A DNA stretch of 46,527 nucleotides from Flavobacterium sp. HTF (GTDB lineage Bacteria > Bacteroidota > Bacteroidia > Flavobacteriales > Flavobacteriaceae), in contig NZ_QETH01000033.1 of assembly GCF_003105115.1 (NCBI RefSeq), positions 1 to 46,527 of the forward strand, read 5' to 3'. Below the pieces are notes generated by a model, which was not told where the DNA came from, did not search any database, and was given only the letters and a program-made list of their open reading frames with translations. This document shows, in pieces, positions 9,033 to 16,836 of this stretch. Position numbers and translations under genes: made by a program. Each line of letters begins with the position of its first letter. The first letter of the stretch is position 1.

Positions 9033-9715
9033 TACACGCTGCGTTGCACAACCTCAAAAATTCTTTCGTCCTCACATTTTAATGTTTTAGAAGGGAATTT
9101 CATCAATAAAGCATAATCATGTGTTGCCATGATAACAGTTTTACCGTTGGCATTGATTGTTTTTAATACCTCTAAAACTTCTGAACTGGTCTGCGGATCA
9201 AGATTTCCGGTTGGTTCATCGGCAAGGATAAATTCAGGATCGTTAAGCAAAGCTCTTGCAATCGCAACACGCTGCTGTTCTCCGCCTGAAAGCTGGTGAG
9301 GCATTTTGTTTAAGAATTCTTTCATTCCAACTTTATCCAGAACTTCATCAATTTTGTGTTCCATTGCTTCTTTTTCTGTCCAGCCTGTTGCTCTCAGAAC
9401 AAAAAGCATGTTGTCTTTCACAGAACGGTCCGGAAGCAATTTAAAATCCTGAAATACAATTCCGATTTTACGTCTTAAGTACGGAATATCTTTTTCTTTT
9501 AAAGTTGCCAAATCAAATTCAACTATGTGCGCTTCACCTTCAGTTAAAGGCAGATCTGCATATAAAGTTTTTAAAAAAGTACTTTTTCCGGAACCAGTTT
9601 TTCCGATAATGTAGATGAATTCACCATGTTGAACATCTAAATTAATATGAGAGATAATTTTTCTTCCTTCTTGATATATAGTGACTTCCTTAAGAGATAG
9701 TACGGTTTGTGACAT
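9032..9715 (-). CDS. ftsE: Cell-division ABC ATPase FtsE
   Basis: The 227-residue ABC ATPase has Walker [10 protein letters not shown] (38-46), Q-loop [12 protein letters not shown] (88-99), signature LSGGEQQR (142-149) and Walker [13 protein letters not shown] (162-173). The KLLPDRSV segment and the length match FtsE. FtsE works with the membrane protein FtsX to control cell-wall hydrolases at the septum. No ftsX is in this window; Bacteroidota often carry it elsewhere. A LolD/MacB-type ATPase is the main alternative, but FtsE fits better. The GT2 gene downstream overlaps it by one base, so the two form an operon. Confidence 0.85.
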   Translation of the reverse strand: MSQTVLSLKEVTIYQEGRKIISHINLDVQHGEFIYIIGKTGSGKSTFLKTLYADLPLTEGEAHIVEFDLATLKEKDIPYLRRKIGIVFQDFKLLPDRSVKDNMLFVLRATGWTEKEAMEHKIDEVLDKVGMKEFLNKMPHQLSGGEQQRVAIARALLNDPEFILADEPTGNLDPQTSSEVLEVLKTINANGKTVIMATHDYALLMKFPSKTLKCEDERIFEVVQRSV

Positions 9716-10002
9716 AATAAATTGATTTGAATGGTAAAAGTAATAAGATAACGGATGGATTCAAAATAAATTTCAATGATTTCCAAAGAAAATCTTTCAA
9801 AAACAGATCATAAAATCTAAACCTGATAAGGGGTGTAAGCGTATTTAAGTACTAACTGTTTGACAAAAATCACTTTCACTTATACAGATTAAACTAAAGA
9901 TAATAAAATATTTGTATTGATGGTTTGAGAACCAATTATTTGTGGCTGACAATGTTGTAAAATAACAACTATTAAAAAAAATGTTCATAATAAAAGCCTG
10001 AA

Positions 10003-10020
10003 ACGTTTCGTTATAAACGT
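10003..10020. repeat. Short inverted repeat ACGTTT-N6-AAACGT
   Basis: ACGTTT (10003-10008) and AAACGT (10015-10020) are perfect inverted 6-mers separated by six bases. They lie about 10 bp upstream of the candidate -7 box of the TPR gene, overlapping the -33 area, where a repressor operator could sit. Confidence 0.4.
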
Positions 10021-10030
10021 TATAAAATGA

Positions 10031-10038
10031 TAAATTTG
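10031..10038 (+). promoter_or_regulatory. Candidate -7 box for the TPR gene
   Basis: TAAATTTG fits TAnnTTTG exactly. The upstream element is weak (TTTC near 10006-10009, 21-nt spacing). The start site would be only about 15 nt before the ATG, giving a very short leader. Confidence 0.4.
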
Positions 10039-10057
10039 AATACTAAACATAATTAAA

Positions 10058-13000
10058 ATGCGTAAACTTTCCTGGTTCTTTTTATTCCAAATTGTCCTTT
10101 TTTCGACCATAGTTTCGGCACAAAAATCAGCTATATATACTTACGAATTAAAGGATTTTGACAAAGCACTGGCTTTATATAATGACAAACAGTACGCTTC
10201 GGCACAACATATTTTTGAGTCTGTAAAAACTAATGCAGTAACTGAAGAAGTGAAGTCTGACTGCGCTTATTACATTGCAAACTGTGCAATCAGAACCAAT
10301 CAGCCAAACGCTGATGCCCTGATGGAGAAATTTGTTGAGGAGTACCCAACCAGTACCAAACAAAATCAGGCTTACATAGAAGTTGCCCATTTTTTCTTTG
10401 AACAGGGAAATTTCCCAAAAGCATTACAATGGTTTGATAAAGTAGATGAAAGCTATATGAGCAAATCTGATTTGGATAAGTTTAATTTCCAAAAAGGATA
10501 CAGTTATTTTAATGCAAAAAAGAAAAAGGAAGCCACGACTTATTTTAATAAAGTGGTAAATTCTACCGAATATGGTTCTCAGGCCAAATACTATCTGGGA
10601 TTCATGGCTTATGAAGGTGACGATTACAAAGAGGCAACCAAATATTTTGATGAAGTTTCAGGCGAAGAAAAATACAAGGAAAAACTTTCGTATTATCAGG
10701 CCGATATGAATTTCAAACTTGGAAATTTCCAGAAAGCAATCGATTTGGGGCAGACTGCCATGGCTAAATCAAATGAAATTGAAAAATCGGAACTAAATAA
10801 AATTATCGGAGAAAGTTATTTCAACCTGAAACAATATGGTAAGGCGATTCCGTTTTTAGAGCAATATGCAGGTAAAAAAGGAAAATGGAATAACACGGAT
10901 TTTTATCAGTTAGGATATGCTTATTATGAGCAGAAAGAGTATGAAAAAGCCATTTCACAATTTAATAAAATTATCGAAGGAAAAGATTTCGTAGCGCAAA
11001 ATGCCTATTACCATTTGGGATTAAGTTACTTAAACACCGGTAAAAAACAAGAAGCACTGAATGCTTTTAAAAATGCCTCAGAAATGGATTTCAATGCTTT
11101 GATTCAGGAAGACGCGGCTTTAAATTATGCTAAACTAAGTTATGAAATCGGAAATGCCTACCAAACCGTTCCGGGAATTTTACTTGATTTCTTAAAGAAA
11201 TACCCAAATAATTCTAGCAGATCCGAAGTAGAAAAACTATTAGTTGATTCCTATATTTCATCTAAAAACTACAAAGAAGCTTTGGTTTTATTAGAAAAAA
11301 ACAGAACTCCCGAAAATAAATTAGCCTACCAAAAAGTGCTGTTTTACAGAGGGGTAGAATTGTACAATGACGGGAATTATGCCGAAGCGCTAAAAATGTT
11401 CAACAGTGCAGTCAAAGAACAAAAAAATCCTGATTTTACCGCTCGTGCCACTTTCTGGAAAGCAGAATCAGAATATGTTACAGATGACTTTCAGTCAGCA
11501 TTAATCAGCTATAAACAATTTGCAGGTTTGGCAGCTGCCAAAACAACGGATGAGTATAAAAACATTAATTACAATATCGCCTATACTTATTTTAAACTAA
11601 AAGAATACGATCAGGCCGGGAATTACTTTCAGGCACAAATTGACAATTCTAAAGAAGATAAAGTTCGTTTAAACGATTCGTATTTGCGTTTGGGAGATTG
11701 CCGTTTTGTAAGCGCGAAGTACAGCTCCGCAATGGAGGCTTACGCAAAAGCTATGGATGCAAAAGGAGTTGATGCTGATTATGCACAGTACCAAAAAGCA
11801 CTTTCATATGGCTTTATGTCAAGAAATGATAAAAAAGTTGACGAGCTGAATAACTTCCTTCAGATGTATAAAAAATCACAGTACAGAGATGATGCTTTAT
11901 ATGAATTAGGAAATACTTATGTGGCTCAAAAGAAAAACGATCAGGCAATAAAAACCTATGATCAGTTAATTTCTGAGTACAAAAATGGTTCATTTACATC
12001 AAAATCAATCCTGAAACAAGGTTTGATTTACTACAATACAGATCGTGATGATCAGGCATTAGTAAAGTTTAAAAAAGTAGCAGCTGAATTTCCAAAAACT
12101 CCCGAAGCTTTAGAAGCCGTTTCTACCGCAAGATTAATTTATGTTGATTCAGGAAAAGTAGATGAATATGCAAGCTGGGTAAGAACTTTAGATTTCGTTG
12201 CCGTAACAGATGCAGAACTGGATAATGATACTTACGAAGGTGCTTTTAAACAATACAGCCAAAATAACAGCAAAGTTGCCATTACAGGTTTTGCGGGTTA
12301 CATAAGCAAATTTCCAACGGGAATTCATGCGCTTGAAGCAAATTATTATTTAGCACAATTGTACGCTGCAGAAGGTTCTGAAACTAAAGCTGCTGCTAAT
12401 TACCAATACGTTGTCGATCAGCCAAGGAATGAATTTACAGAACAGTCATTAAATAAACTGGCTCAGATATTTTTGAAAGCAAAAGACTGCGATAAAGCGA
12501 TTCCGGTTTTGGTTCGTTTAAGTGAGGAATCTGATTCTGCTCAAAATCAAAACTTCGCACAAGCCAATCTGATGAAGTGTTATTATGATAAAAAAGACTA
12601 TAACAATTCTGTAGTATATGCCGATAAAGTGTTGCAAAACCAAAAAGCAGATGCTAATGTAAAAGCAGATGCACAAATTATTGTAGCACGTGCAGCAATG
12701 CAAACCGGAGATGAAGATAAAGCAAAAGCTGCTTATGCAAAATTAGCAACAACATCAAAAGGAGAACTGGCGGCAGAAGCATTGTACTATGATGCTTATT
12801 TTAAAACCAAAGAAGGAAAATTTGATGCTTCGAATACAGCGGTTCAAAAATTAGCCAAAAATTACTCAGCTTATAAATATTACGGAGCGAAGAGTCTGGT
12901 CCTGATGGCAAAAAACTTTTACGGATTAAAAGACAGTTATCAGGCAACTTATATTCTGGACAACGTAATAAATAATTTTACGGATTATCCGGATGTGGTT

Positions 13001-13072
13001 GAAGAAGCAAGAAAAGAATTAAGTGCTATAAAAATAGAAGAATCTAAAACGAATTCGTCGATTTCAAAATAG
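10058..13072 (+). CDS. Large exported tetratricopeptide-repeat protein
   Basis: The 1004-residue protein starts with a Sec signal peptide (MRKLSWFFLFQIVLFSTIVSAQ, cleavage after SA) and has no lipobox cysteine. The rest is almost entirely TPR-like helical hairpins, with recurring patterns such as YQLGYAYYEQKEYEKAISQF, YHLGLSYLNTGKKQEALNAF and YELGNTYVAQKKNDQAIKTY. It should be periplasmic and act as a scaffold, like BamD/YbgF-type TPR proteins. The specific partner is unknown. The next genes on the same strand (PhzF, then an outer-membrane barrel) may be functionally linked, but the gaps of ~90 and ~115 bp do not prove an operon. Confidence 0.82.
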   Translation: MRKLSWFFLFQIVLFSTIVSAQKSAIYTYELKDFDKALALYNDKQYASAQHIFESVKTNAVTEEVKSDCAYYIANCAIRTNQPNADALMEKFVEEYPTSTKQNQAYIEVAHFFFEQGNFPKALQWFDKVDESYMSKSDLDKFNFQKGYSYFNAKKKKEATTYFNKVVNSTEYGSQAKYYLGFMAYEGDDYKEATKYFDEVSGEEKYKEKLSYYQADMNFKLGNFQKAIDLGQTAMAKSNEIEKSELNKIIGESYFNLKQYGKAIPFLEQYAGKKGKWNNTDFYQLGYAYYEQKEYEKAISQFNKIIEGKDFVAQNAYYHLGLSYLNTGKKQEALNAFKNASEMDFNALIQEDAALNYAKLSYEIGNAYQTVPGILLDFLKKYPNNSSRSEVEKLLVDSYISSKNYKEALVLLEKNRTPENKLAYQKVLFYRGVELYNDGNYAEALKMFNSAVKEQKNPDFTARATFWKAESEYVTDDFQSALISYKQFAGLAAAKTTDEYKNINYNIAYTYFKLKEYDQAGNYFQAQIDNSKEDKVRLNDSYLRLGDCRFVSAKYSSAMEAYAKAMDAKGVDADYAQYQKALSYGFMSRNDKKVDELNNFLQMYKKSQYRDDALYELGNTYVAQKKNDQAIKTYDQLISEYKNGSFTSKSILKQGLIYYNTDRDDQALVKFKKVAAEFPKTPEALEAVSTARLIYVDSGKVDEYASWVRTLDFVAVTDAELDNDTYEGAFKQYSQNNSKVAITGFAGYISKFPTGIHALEANYYLAQLYAAEGSETKAAANYQYVVDQPRNEFTEQSLNKLAQIFLKAKDCDKAIPVLVRLSEESDSAQNQNFAQANLMKCYYDKKDYNNSVVYADKVLQNQKADANVKADAQIIVARAAMQTGDEDKAKAAYAKLATTSKGELAAEALYYDAYFKTKEGKFDASNTAVQKLAKNYSAYKYYGAKSLVLMAKNFYGLKDSYQATYILDNVINNFTDYPDVVEEARKELSAIKIEESKTNSSISK

Positions 13073-13124
13073 CTTTATTAGTGAGAAGTAAGATGTTATC
13101 TGTGATAAGAAACAAACAGAAAGT

Positions 13125-13155
13125 ACATTTTACATCTCACAAAACACATTTTACA
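13125..13155 (+). repeat. Direct repeat ACATTTTACA, two copies
   Basis: Identical 10-mers at 13125-13134 and 13146-13155 lie just before the PhzF-like gene, within an AT-rich spacer. This is probably low-complexity intergenic sequence. Confidence 0.3.
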
Positions 13156-13159
13156 AATT

Positions 13160-14023
13160 ATGAGTTTACCTTTTTATATAGTAGATGTTTTTGCCGATAA
13201 AAAATATGCAGGAAATCAGCTTGCGGTTTTTTTAGAAGCAGAAAATTTAAGTTCGGAAGAAATGCAGCAGATAGCTCGCGAAATTAATTTTGCAGAAAGT
13301 ACATTTATCACCAGGCTTGACAAAGAAAACAATAGCGCTGAAATTAGAATATTTACTCCGTCACAGGAAATGCAATTTGCCGGTCATCCGATAATTGGAA
13401 CATCGTGGGTTTTGATCAATAAAATATTTGAAAATTCTCCTGATGAAATTAAACTGGAAGTTCCTATCGGGCCTATCTCAATTCATAAATCGGAAGATTT
13501 AATTTGGTTAAAAGCAGCACAGCCGAAATTTTGGGATACTTTTTCCAAAGTAGATTTTACATTTTTCAGCAATCTGATCGTGAGCGATTTCGAAAATCAG
13601 TTTCCGATTCAGGAAGTGACAACCGGAAGTGCTTTTGTAATGGTTGGATTAAGCAGTAAAAGAGCACTTGAAAATCTGGTGTTAGACAAAGATAAAACAG
13701 ACGAATGGCTAAAACAGCATTGCAAAACCAGTCACAGAGGACTATATTTTTATTACCTCGAAGGATCAAAACTGTTTAGCAGAATGTTGTGTATAGAACA
13801 TAATCAATTAGTTGAAGATGCTGCAACCGGAAGCGCCAGTACTTGCTTACAGGCCTTTCTTCTGAAATATCATTCTTCTGAAATTGAATTGATTAATTAC
13901 CAGGGAGATTATATTAATCGTCCGTCTGAGATTTATTTCAAAGGAAAATTAACCGATGGCCAGTTTGATATAAAAATTGGAGGAAAAGCCCAGTTTATAG
14001 CCAAAGGGGATTGGGAAGCGTAA
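13160..14023 (+). CDS. PhzF-family isomerase-like protein
   Basis: The 287-residue protein is a full-length PhzF/diaminopimelate-epimerase-fold protein. It opens with FYIVDVFADKKYAGNQLAVF (5-24) and has the conserved glutamate E46 in REINFAESTFI, which is the catalytic acid/base in PhzF. It also has FAGHPIIGT (73-81) and the second-half motif VEDAATGSAS. No phenazine genes are nearby, so it is probably a stand-alone YddE-like protein whose substrate is unknown. It is likely cytoplasmic, as no signal peptide is present. Confidence 0.85.
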   Translation: MSLPFYIVDVFADKKYAGNQLAVFLEAENLSSEEMQQIAREINFAESTFITRLDKENNSAEIRIFTPSQEMQFAGHPIIGTSWVLINKIFENSPDEIKLEVPIGPISIHKSEDLIWLKAAQPKFWDTFSKVDFTFFSNLIVSDFENQFPIQEVTTGSAFVMVGLSSKRALENLVLDKDKTDEWLKQHCKTSHRGLYFYYLEGSKLFSRMLCIEHNQLVEDAATGSASTCLQAFLLKYHSSEIELINYQGDYINRPSEIYFKGKLTDGQFDIKIGGKAQFIAKGDWEA

Positions 14024-14137
14024 AAAAAACAGAAAATTGAGAGAATTAGAAAATTAGATAATGTAATCAATCATTGTAAATATAATGTAAATGCTTTGTA
14101 GCCTATTTTACAGTATTCATTACAAAATAAAATAAAT

Positions 14138-15895
14138 ATGAAAATTAATTTCCAGAATAAAACCATCATTTTGATTTTGCTGTTTGTTTTTCAGCTTTCA
14201 TCTGCGCAAGTGAAGAAAGAGGAAAGCATCGGAACAGAAACCGTAAATGTTGTAAAACCATATTCGCCCACAATTTCAGATGCTTTTAAGGTTAAAGAAA
14301 CTCCTTCGCTTGACGATGCGGGAAATCAGCCAAAAGAAACTATTAAATATAGTATTTTGTCGGTTCCGGTTGCTTCTACTTTTACCCCTTCAAAAGGAAA
14401 AGCAGCTGGTGTTGAAAAATCAAAACAAGACCGCTTATTCAGTAATTATGCTACATTGGGAATCGGAAATTACGCTACTCTAAACGCTGAGTTATTTGTA
14501 ACGGAGGATTTGGGAAACAATGATTACCTATCGGGAATGTTTCGTCATCACTCATCTCAGGGAGGAATAAAAGACGCAGAATTAAACGATGAATTTTACG
14601 ATACGGCTTTAAATATCGGTTACGGACAAAATAACCGTGATATGTCATGGGCTGTAGATTTGGGTTATCAGAATCAAATATATAACTGGTACGGCTTACC
14701 TGCTGATTTTGGGGCAACTTTACCTTTTGACGATCGTTTTGATTTAATAAATAAAATAAATCCGAACCATTCTTATAATACCATTTCTTTGGGCGGACAT
14801 ATTGATTTTAATGAATCCATATTTAATAAAATAGAAACAAAATTCACCCATTTTTCAGATAGTTTTTCTTCGTCTGAAAATCGTTTTTATGTCAAGCCTT
14901 CTTTTAAAGTTGATGTAATGGACCAGTCTATTAATACCAATATTATTGTAGACCACGTAAGCGGTTCTTTTGAACATAATTACACGTATGATAATGAAAA
15001 ACCTTTGGATTATAGCCTTACCAATTTTGGAATTGAACCAAGTTTTGTAATTCTCGAAAACGACTGGACTCTTGAACTGGGCGCCGGAGTCTATTATGGT
15101 TTGGATTCTGAAAACAGCGGGAACAAATTTTATTTTTACCCGAAAGTAAATGCTTCTTATAAACTGGTTGGTGACTTAATGATTTTTTATACGGGAGTAA
15201 ATGGCGCATTAAACCAAAATTCCTATGCTGATTTTGTAACAGAAAATCCGTTTTTGTCTCCAACTCTAAATATGAGACCATCTAGTACTCAATATAATGT
15301 TTTTGCGGGTTTAAAAGGAAAGCTGGCTAATAATATAAGTTATAACTTAACCGGTTCTTATTTAAATGAAAAAAACAAGGCATTGTTTAAAAGCAATGAT
15401 TATACAGAAGATTTGCCAAATCAGAATTATGCCTACGGAAACTCTTTTGGGGTGGTGTATCAGGACGTAAGAACGCTGCGTTTTTATGGAGAATTAAAAG
15501 CTGATTTTTCTGAAAATGTCAGTTTTGGAATCAACGGAACTTTCAATAGTTATAAAAATGACGGTCCACAAGAAGCCTGGAATTTACCAACGATGAAATT
15601 GAGTTCGAACCTGGATGTCAATATTACAAAACAATGGTTTGCAGGTTTAAATGTTTTTTATGTGGGAGAACGTAAAGATATGCAGACTAATTTAGATATT
15701 TCACCAAGCGCAACTGTAGTAGATTTAAAAAGCTATTTTGATGCAAATGCACATTTAGGGTATAAATTTAGCGAACGTCTGACTTTCTTTTTAAAACTTA
15801 ATAATATAGGAAATCAGGCTTACGAAAAATGGCTCAATTATCCGGTACAAGGATTTCAGGTATTAGGCGGAGCAAATTATAAATTTGATTTTTAA
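14138..15895 (+). CDS. Outer-membrane beta-barrel protein (TonB-dependent-receptor-like barrel)
   Basis: The 585-residue protein has a Sec signal peptide (KTIILILLFVFQLSSAQ). After a short linker (about 25-95) it shows alternating aromatic/polar beta-strand patterns to the end. The C-terminal strand closes in YKFDF with a terminal Phe, typical of BAM substrates. The last ~70 residues (KLNNIGNQAYEKWLNYPVQG) look like the end of TonB-dependent receptors. It lacks an obvious plug domain and is shorter than usual, so it may be a plugless barrel. Cargo is unknown. Confidence 0.72.
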   Translation: MKINFQNKTIILILLFVFQLSSAQVKKEESIGTETVNVVKPYSPTISDAFKVKETPSLDDAGNQPKETIKYSILSVPVASTFTPSKGKAAGVEKSKQDRLFSNYATLGIGNYATLNAELFVTEDLGNNDYLSGMFRHHSSQGGIKDAELNDEFYDTALNIGYGQNNRDMSWAVDLGYQNQIYNWYGLPADFGATLPFDDRFDLINKINPNHSYNTISLGGHIDFNESIFNKIETKFTHFSDSFSSSENRFYVKPSFKVDVMDQSINTNIIVDHVSGSFEHNYTYDNEKPLDYSLTNFGIEPSFVILENDWTLELGAGVYYGLDSENSGNKFYFYPKVNASYKLVGDLMIFYTGVNGALNQNSYADFVTENPFLSPTLNMRPSSTQYNVFAGLKGKLANNISYNLTGSYLNEKNKALFKSNDYTEDLPNQNYAYGNSFGVVYQDVRTLRFYGELKADFSENVSFGINGTFNSYKNDGPQEAWNLPTMKLSSNLDVNITKQWFAGLNVFYVGERKDMQTNLDISPSATVVDLKSYFDANAHLGYKFSERLTFFLKLNNIGNQAYEKWLNYPVQGFQVLGGANYKFDF

Positions 15896-15899
15896 ATAT

Positions 15900-16018
15900 T
15901 GCCACTAAGACGCTAAGGAGCAAAGTTTTTTATGCCACGAATTCAAGAATTAATTTTTATTCATGAATTTGTGGCTAATTTTTTTTTACGACCTTTGCGA
16001 CTTAGCGCCTTTGTGGCA
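15900..16018. repeat. Nested inverted repeat (long hairpin within a hairpin)
   Basis: The outer arms 15900-15925 and 15993-16018 are 26 nt long and pair at about 22 positions; both carry the GCCAC end and a CGCTAAG core. Inside, 15934-15953 and 15957-15975 form a second near-perfect hairpin, also with GCCAC ends. It fills almost the whole gap between two + strand genes and could act as a transcription attenuator or be a miniature mobile/REP-like element. Confidence 0.75.
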
Positions 16019-16026
16019 GATAACTT

Positions 16027-16476
16027 ATGGAATTCAAACAAAAAATACATACACATTACTTACAAATGGTTCAGGACAGAATTGATGTTTTTAGGGACAT
16101 GATTACAAACCTGACCGAAGATTCTAAAAATGATGCCAAAGGTTCGGCAGGCGACAAACATGAAACCGCTTTGTCAATGATGCACATCGAGCAGGAAAAA
16201 CTGACGAATAAACTAAAGGAAGCAATTGCTCAAAAAGCCGTTTTGGACAAAATTGATTCTTCAAAAACAACAGAAAATATTATTTCCGGAAGTTTGGTAA
16301 AAGCCAACGGAATTCATTTGTATCTAAGTGTGGCACTTCCTAAAATTACAATTGAGGGTATAAATGTAATTGCACTTTCCCCGCAATCACCGCTAGGTTC
16401 TCACTTAATGGGAAATAAAGTTGGTTTTCAGTTTGAGATTAATAAGACACATTATATTATTCAAAGCGTTGAATAA
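16027..16476 (+). CDS. Small GreA/GreB-like protein
   Basis: The 149-residue protein looks like a divergent transcript-cleavage factor. Residues 1-~80 should form an antiparallel coiled coil, with GDKHETAL at 42-49 placing D43 and E46 at the same spacing as the acidic tip residues D41 and E44 of E. coli GreA. The C-terminal part (about 86-149) has ALSPQSPLGSHLMGNKVG (116-133), like the FKBP-like domain motif of GreA (SP-x-ALLGK-x-GD). It would act in the RNA polymerase secondary channel. Identity with true GreA is low, so a specialised regulator is possible. Confidence 0.55.
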   Translation: MEFKQKIHTHYLQMVQDRIDVFRDMITNLTEDSKNDAKGSAGDKHETALSMMHIEQEKLTNKLKEAIAQKAVLDKIDSSKTTENIISGSLVKANGIHLYLSVALPKITIEGINVIALSPQSPLGSHLMGNKVGFQFEINKTHYIIQSVE

Positions 16477-16495
16477 TCTTAATTATTCTGCGAAG

Positions 16496-16510
16496 AACTT
16501 TGTCAAAGTT
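16496..16510. repeat. Perfect 7+1+7 palindrome
   Basis: AACTTTG and CAAAGTT flank one T, 20 bp after the GreA-like stop. There is no strong U-run after it, so it is more likely an intergenic repeat remnant or operator than an intrinsic terminator. Confidence 0.4.
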
Positions 16511-16767
16511 TTACGCAATCTAATTATATATTGAAAATAGAATAATTTCTGAACAGCTTTCTCTATTCTCTTTGTGAATTTTTCATCGATATTCAAATAT
16601 CTTAAGATTTAATTCAAAGATTACTGTAAAACCCTCAGTTTTACTCGTGCTTTACCTGCAAAATTGAAATTTATAAGTTCAAGTCATTTTTTAAGACCAA
16701 AATTTTACATTTTATATGTAAAAATAAATTTATGGTTTAAAATTGTAACCGAAATAACTATTTGTGT

Positions 16768-16797
16768 TTTGTAATTATAACCATTATTACATCTTTG
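16768..16797 (+). promoter_or_regulatory. Candidate asnB promoter
   Basis: TTTG at 16768-16771 and CATCTTTG at 16790-16797 (7 of 8 to TAnnTTTG) are 18 nt apart. This predicts a leader of about 35 nt before the ATG at 16837 and supports that start over the longer upstream reading frame. Confidence 0.55.
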
Positions 16798-16836
16798 CCC
16801 TATCAAAATAAAATTTACAATAAAAAATATATAATT

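Larger units (their letters stand above)
9716..10057. other. 342-bp divergent intergenic region between ftsE and the TPR gene
   Basis: No coding potential is seen. The right side has a candidate promoter with an inverted repeat just upstream (listed separately). The left side should hold the ftsE promoter, but no good -7 box was recognised there. Confidence 0.6.
16477..16836. other. 360-bp intergenic region upstream of asnB
   Basis: It contains a perfect palindrome at 16496-16510 (AACTTTG-T-CAAAGTT), AT-rich unannotated sequence, and the asnB promoter near its right end. No conserved small ORF was recognised. Confidence 0.55.

Noticed and set aside
13160..14023. PhzF-like gene as part of a phenazine cluster
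   Set aside because: No other phenazine gene is present; the family is widespread outside such clusters.
16762..16836. Upstream extension of the asnB reading frame by 25 residues
   Set aside because: AsnB needs Cys directly after Met, which is given by ATG 16837; the promoter boxes at 16768-16797 also fall inside the extension.
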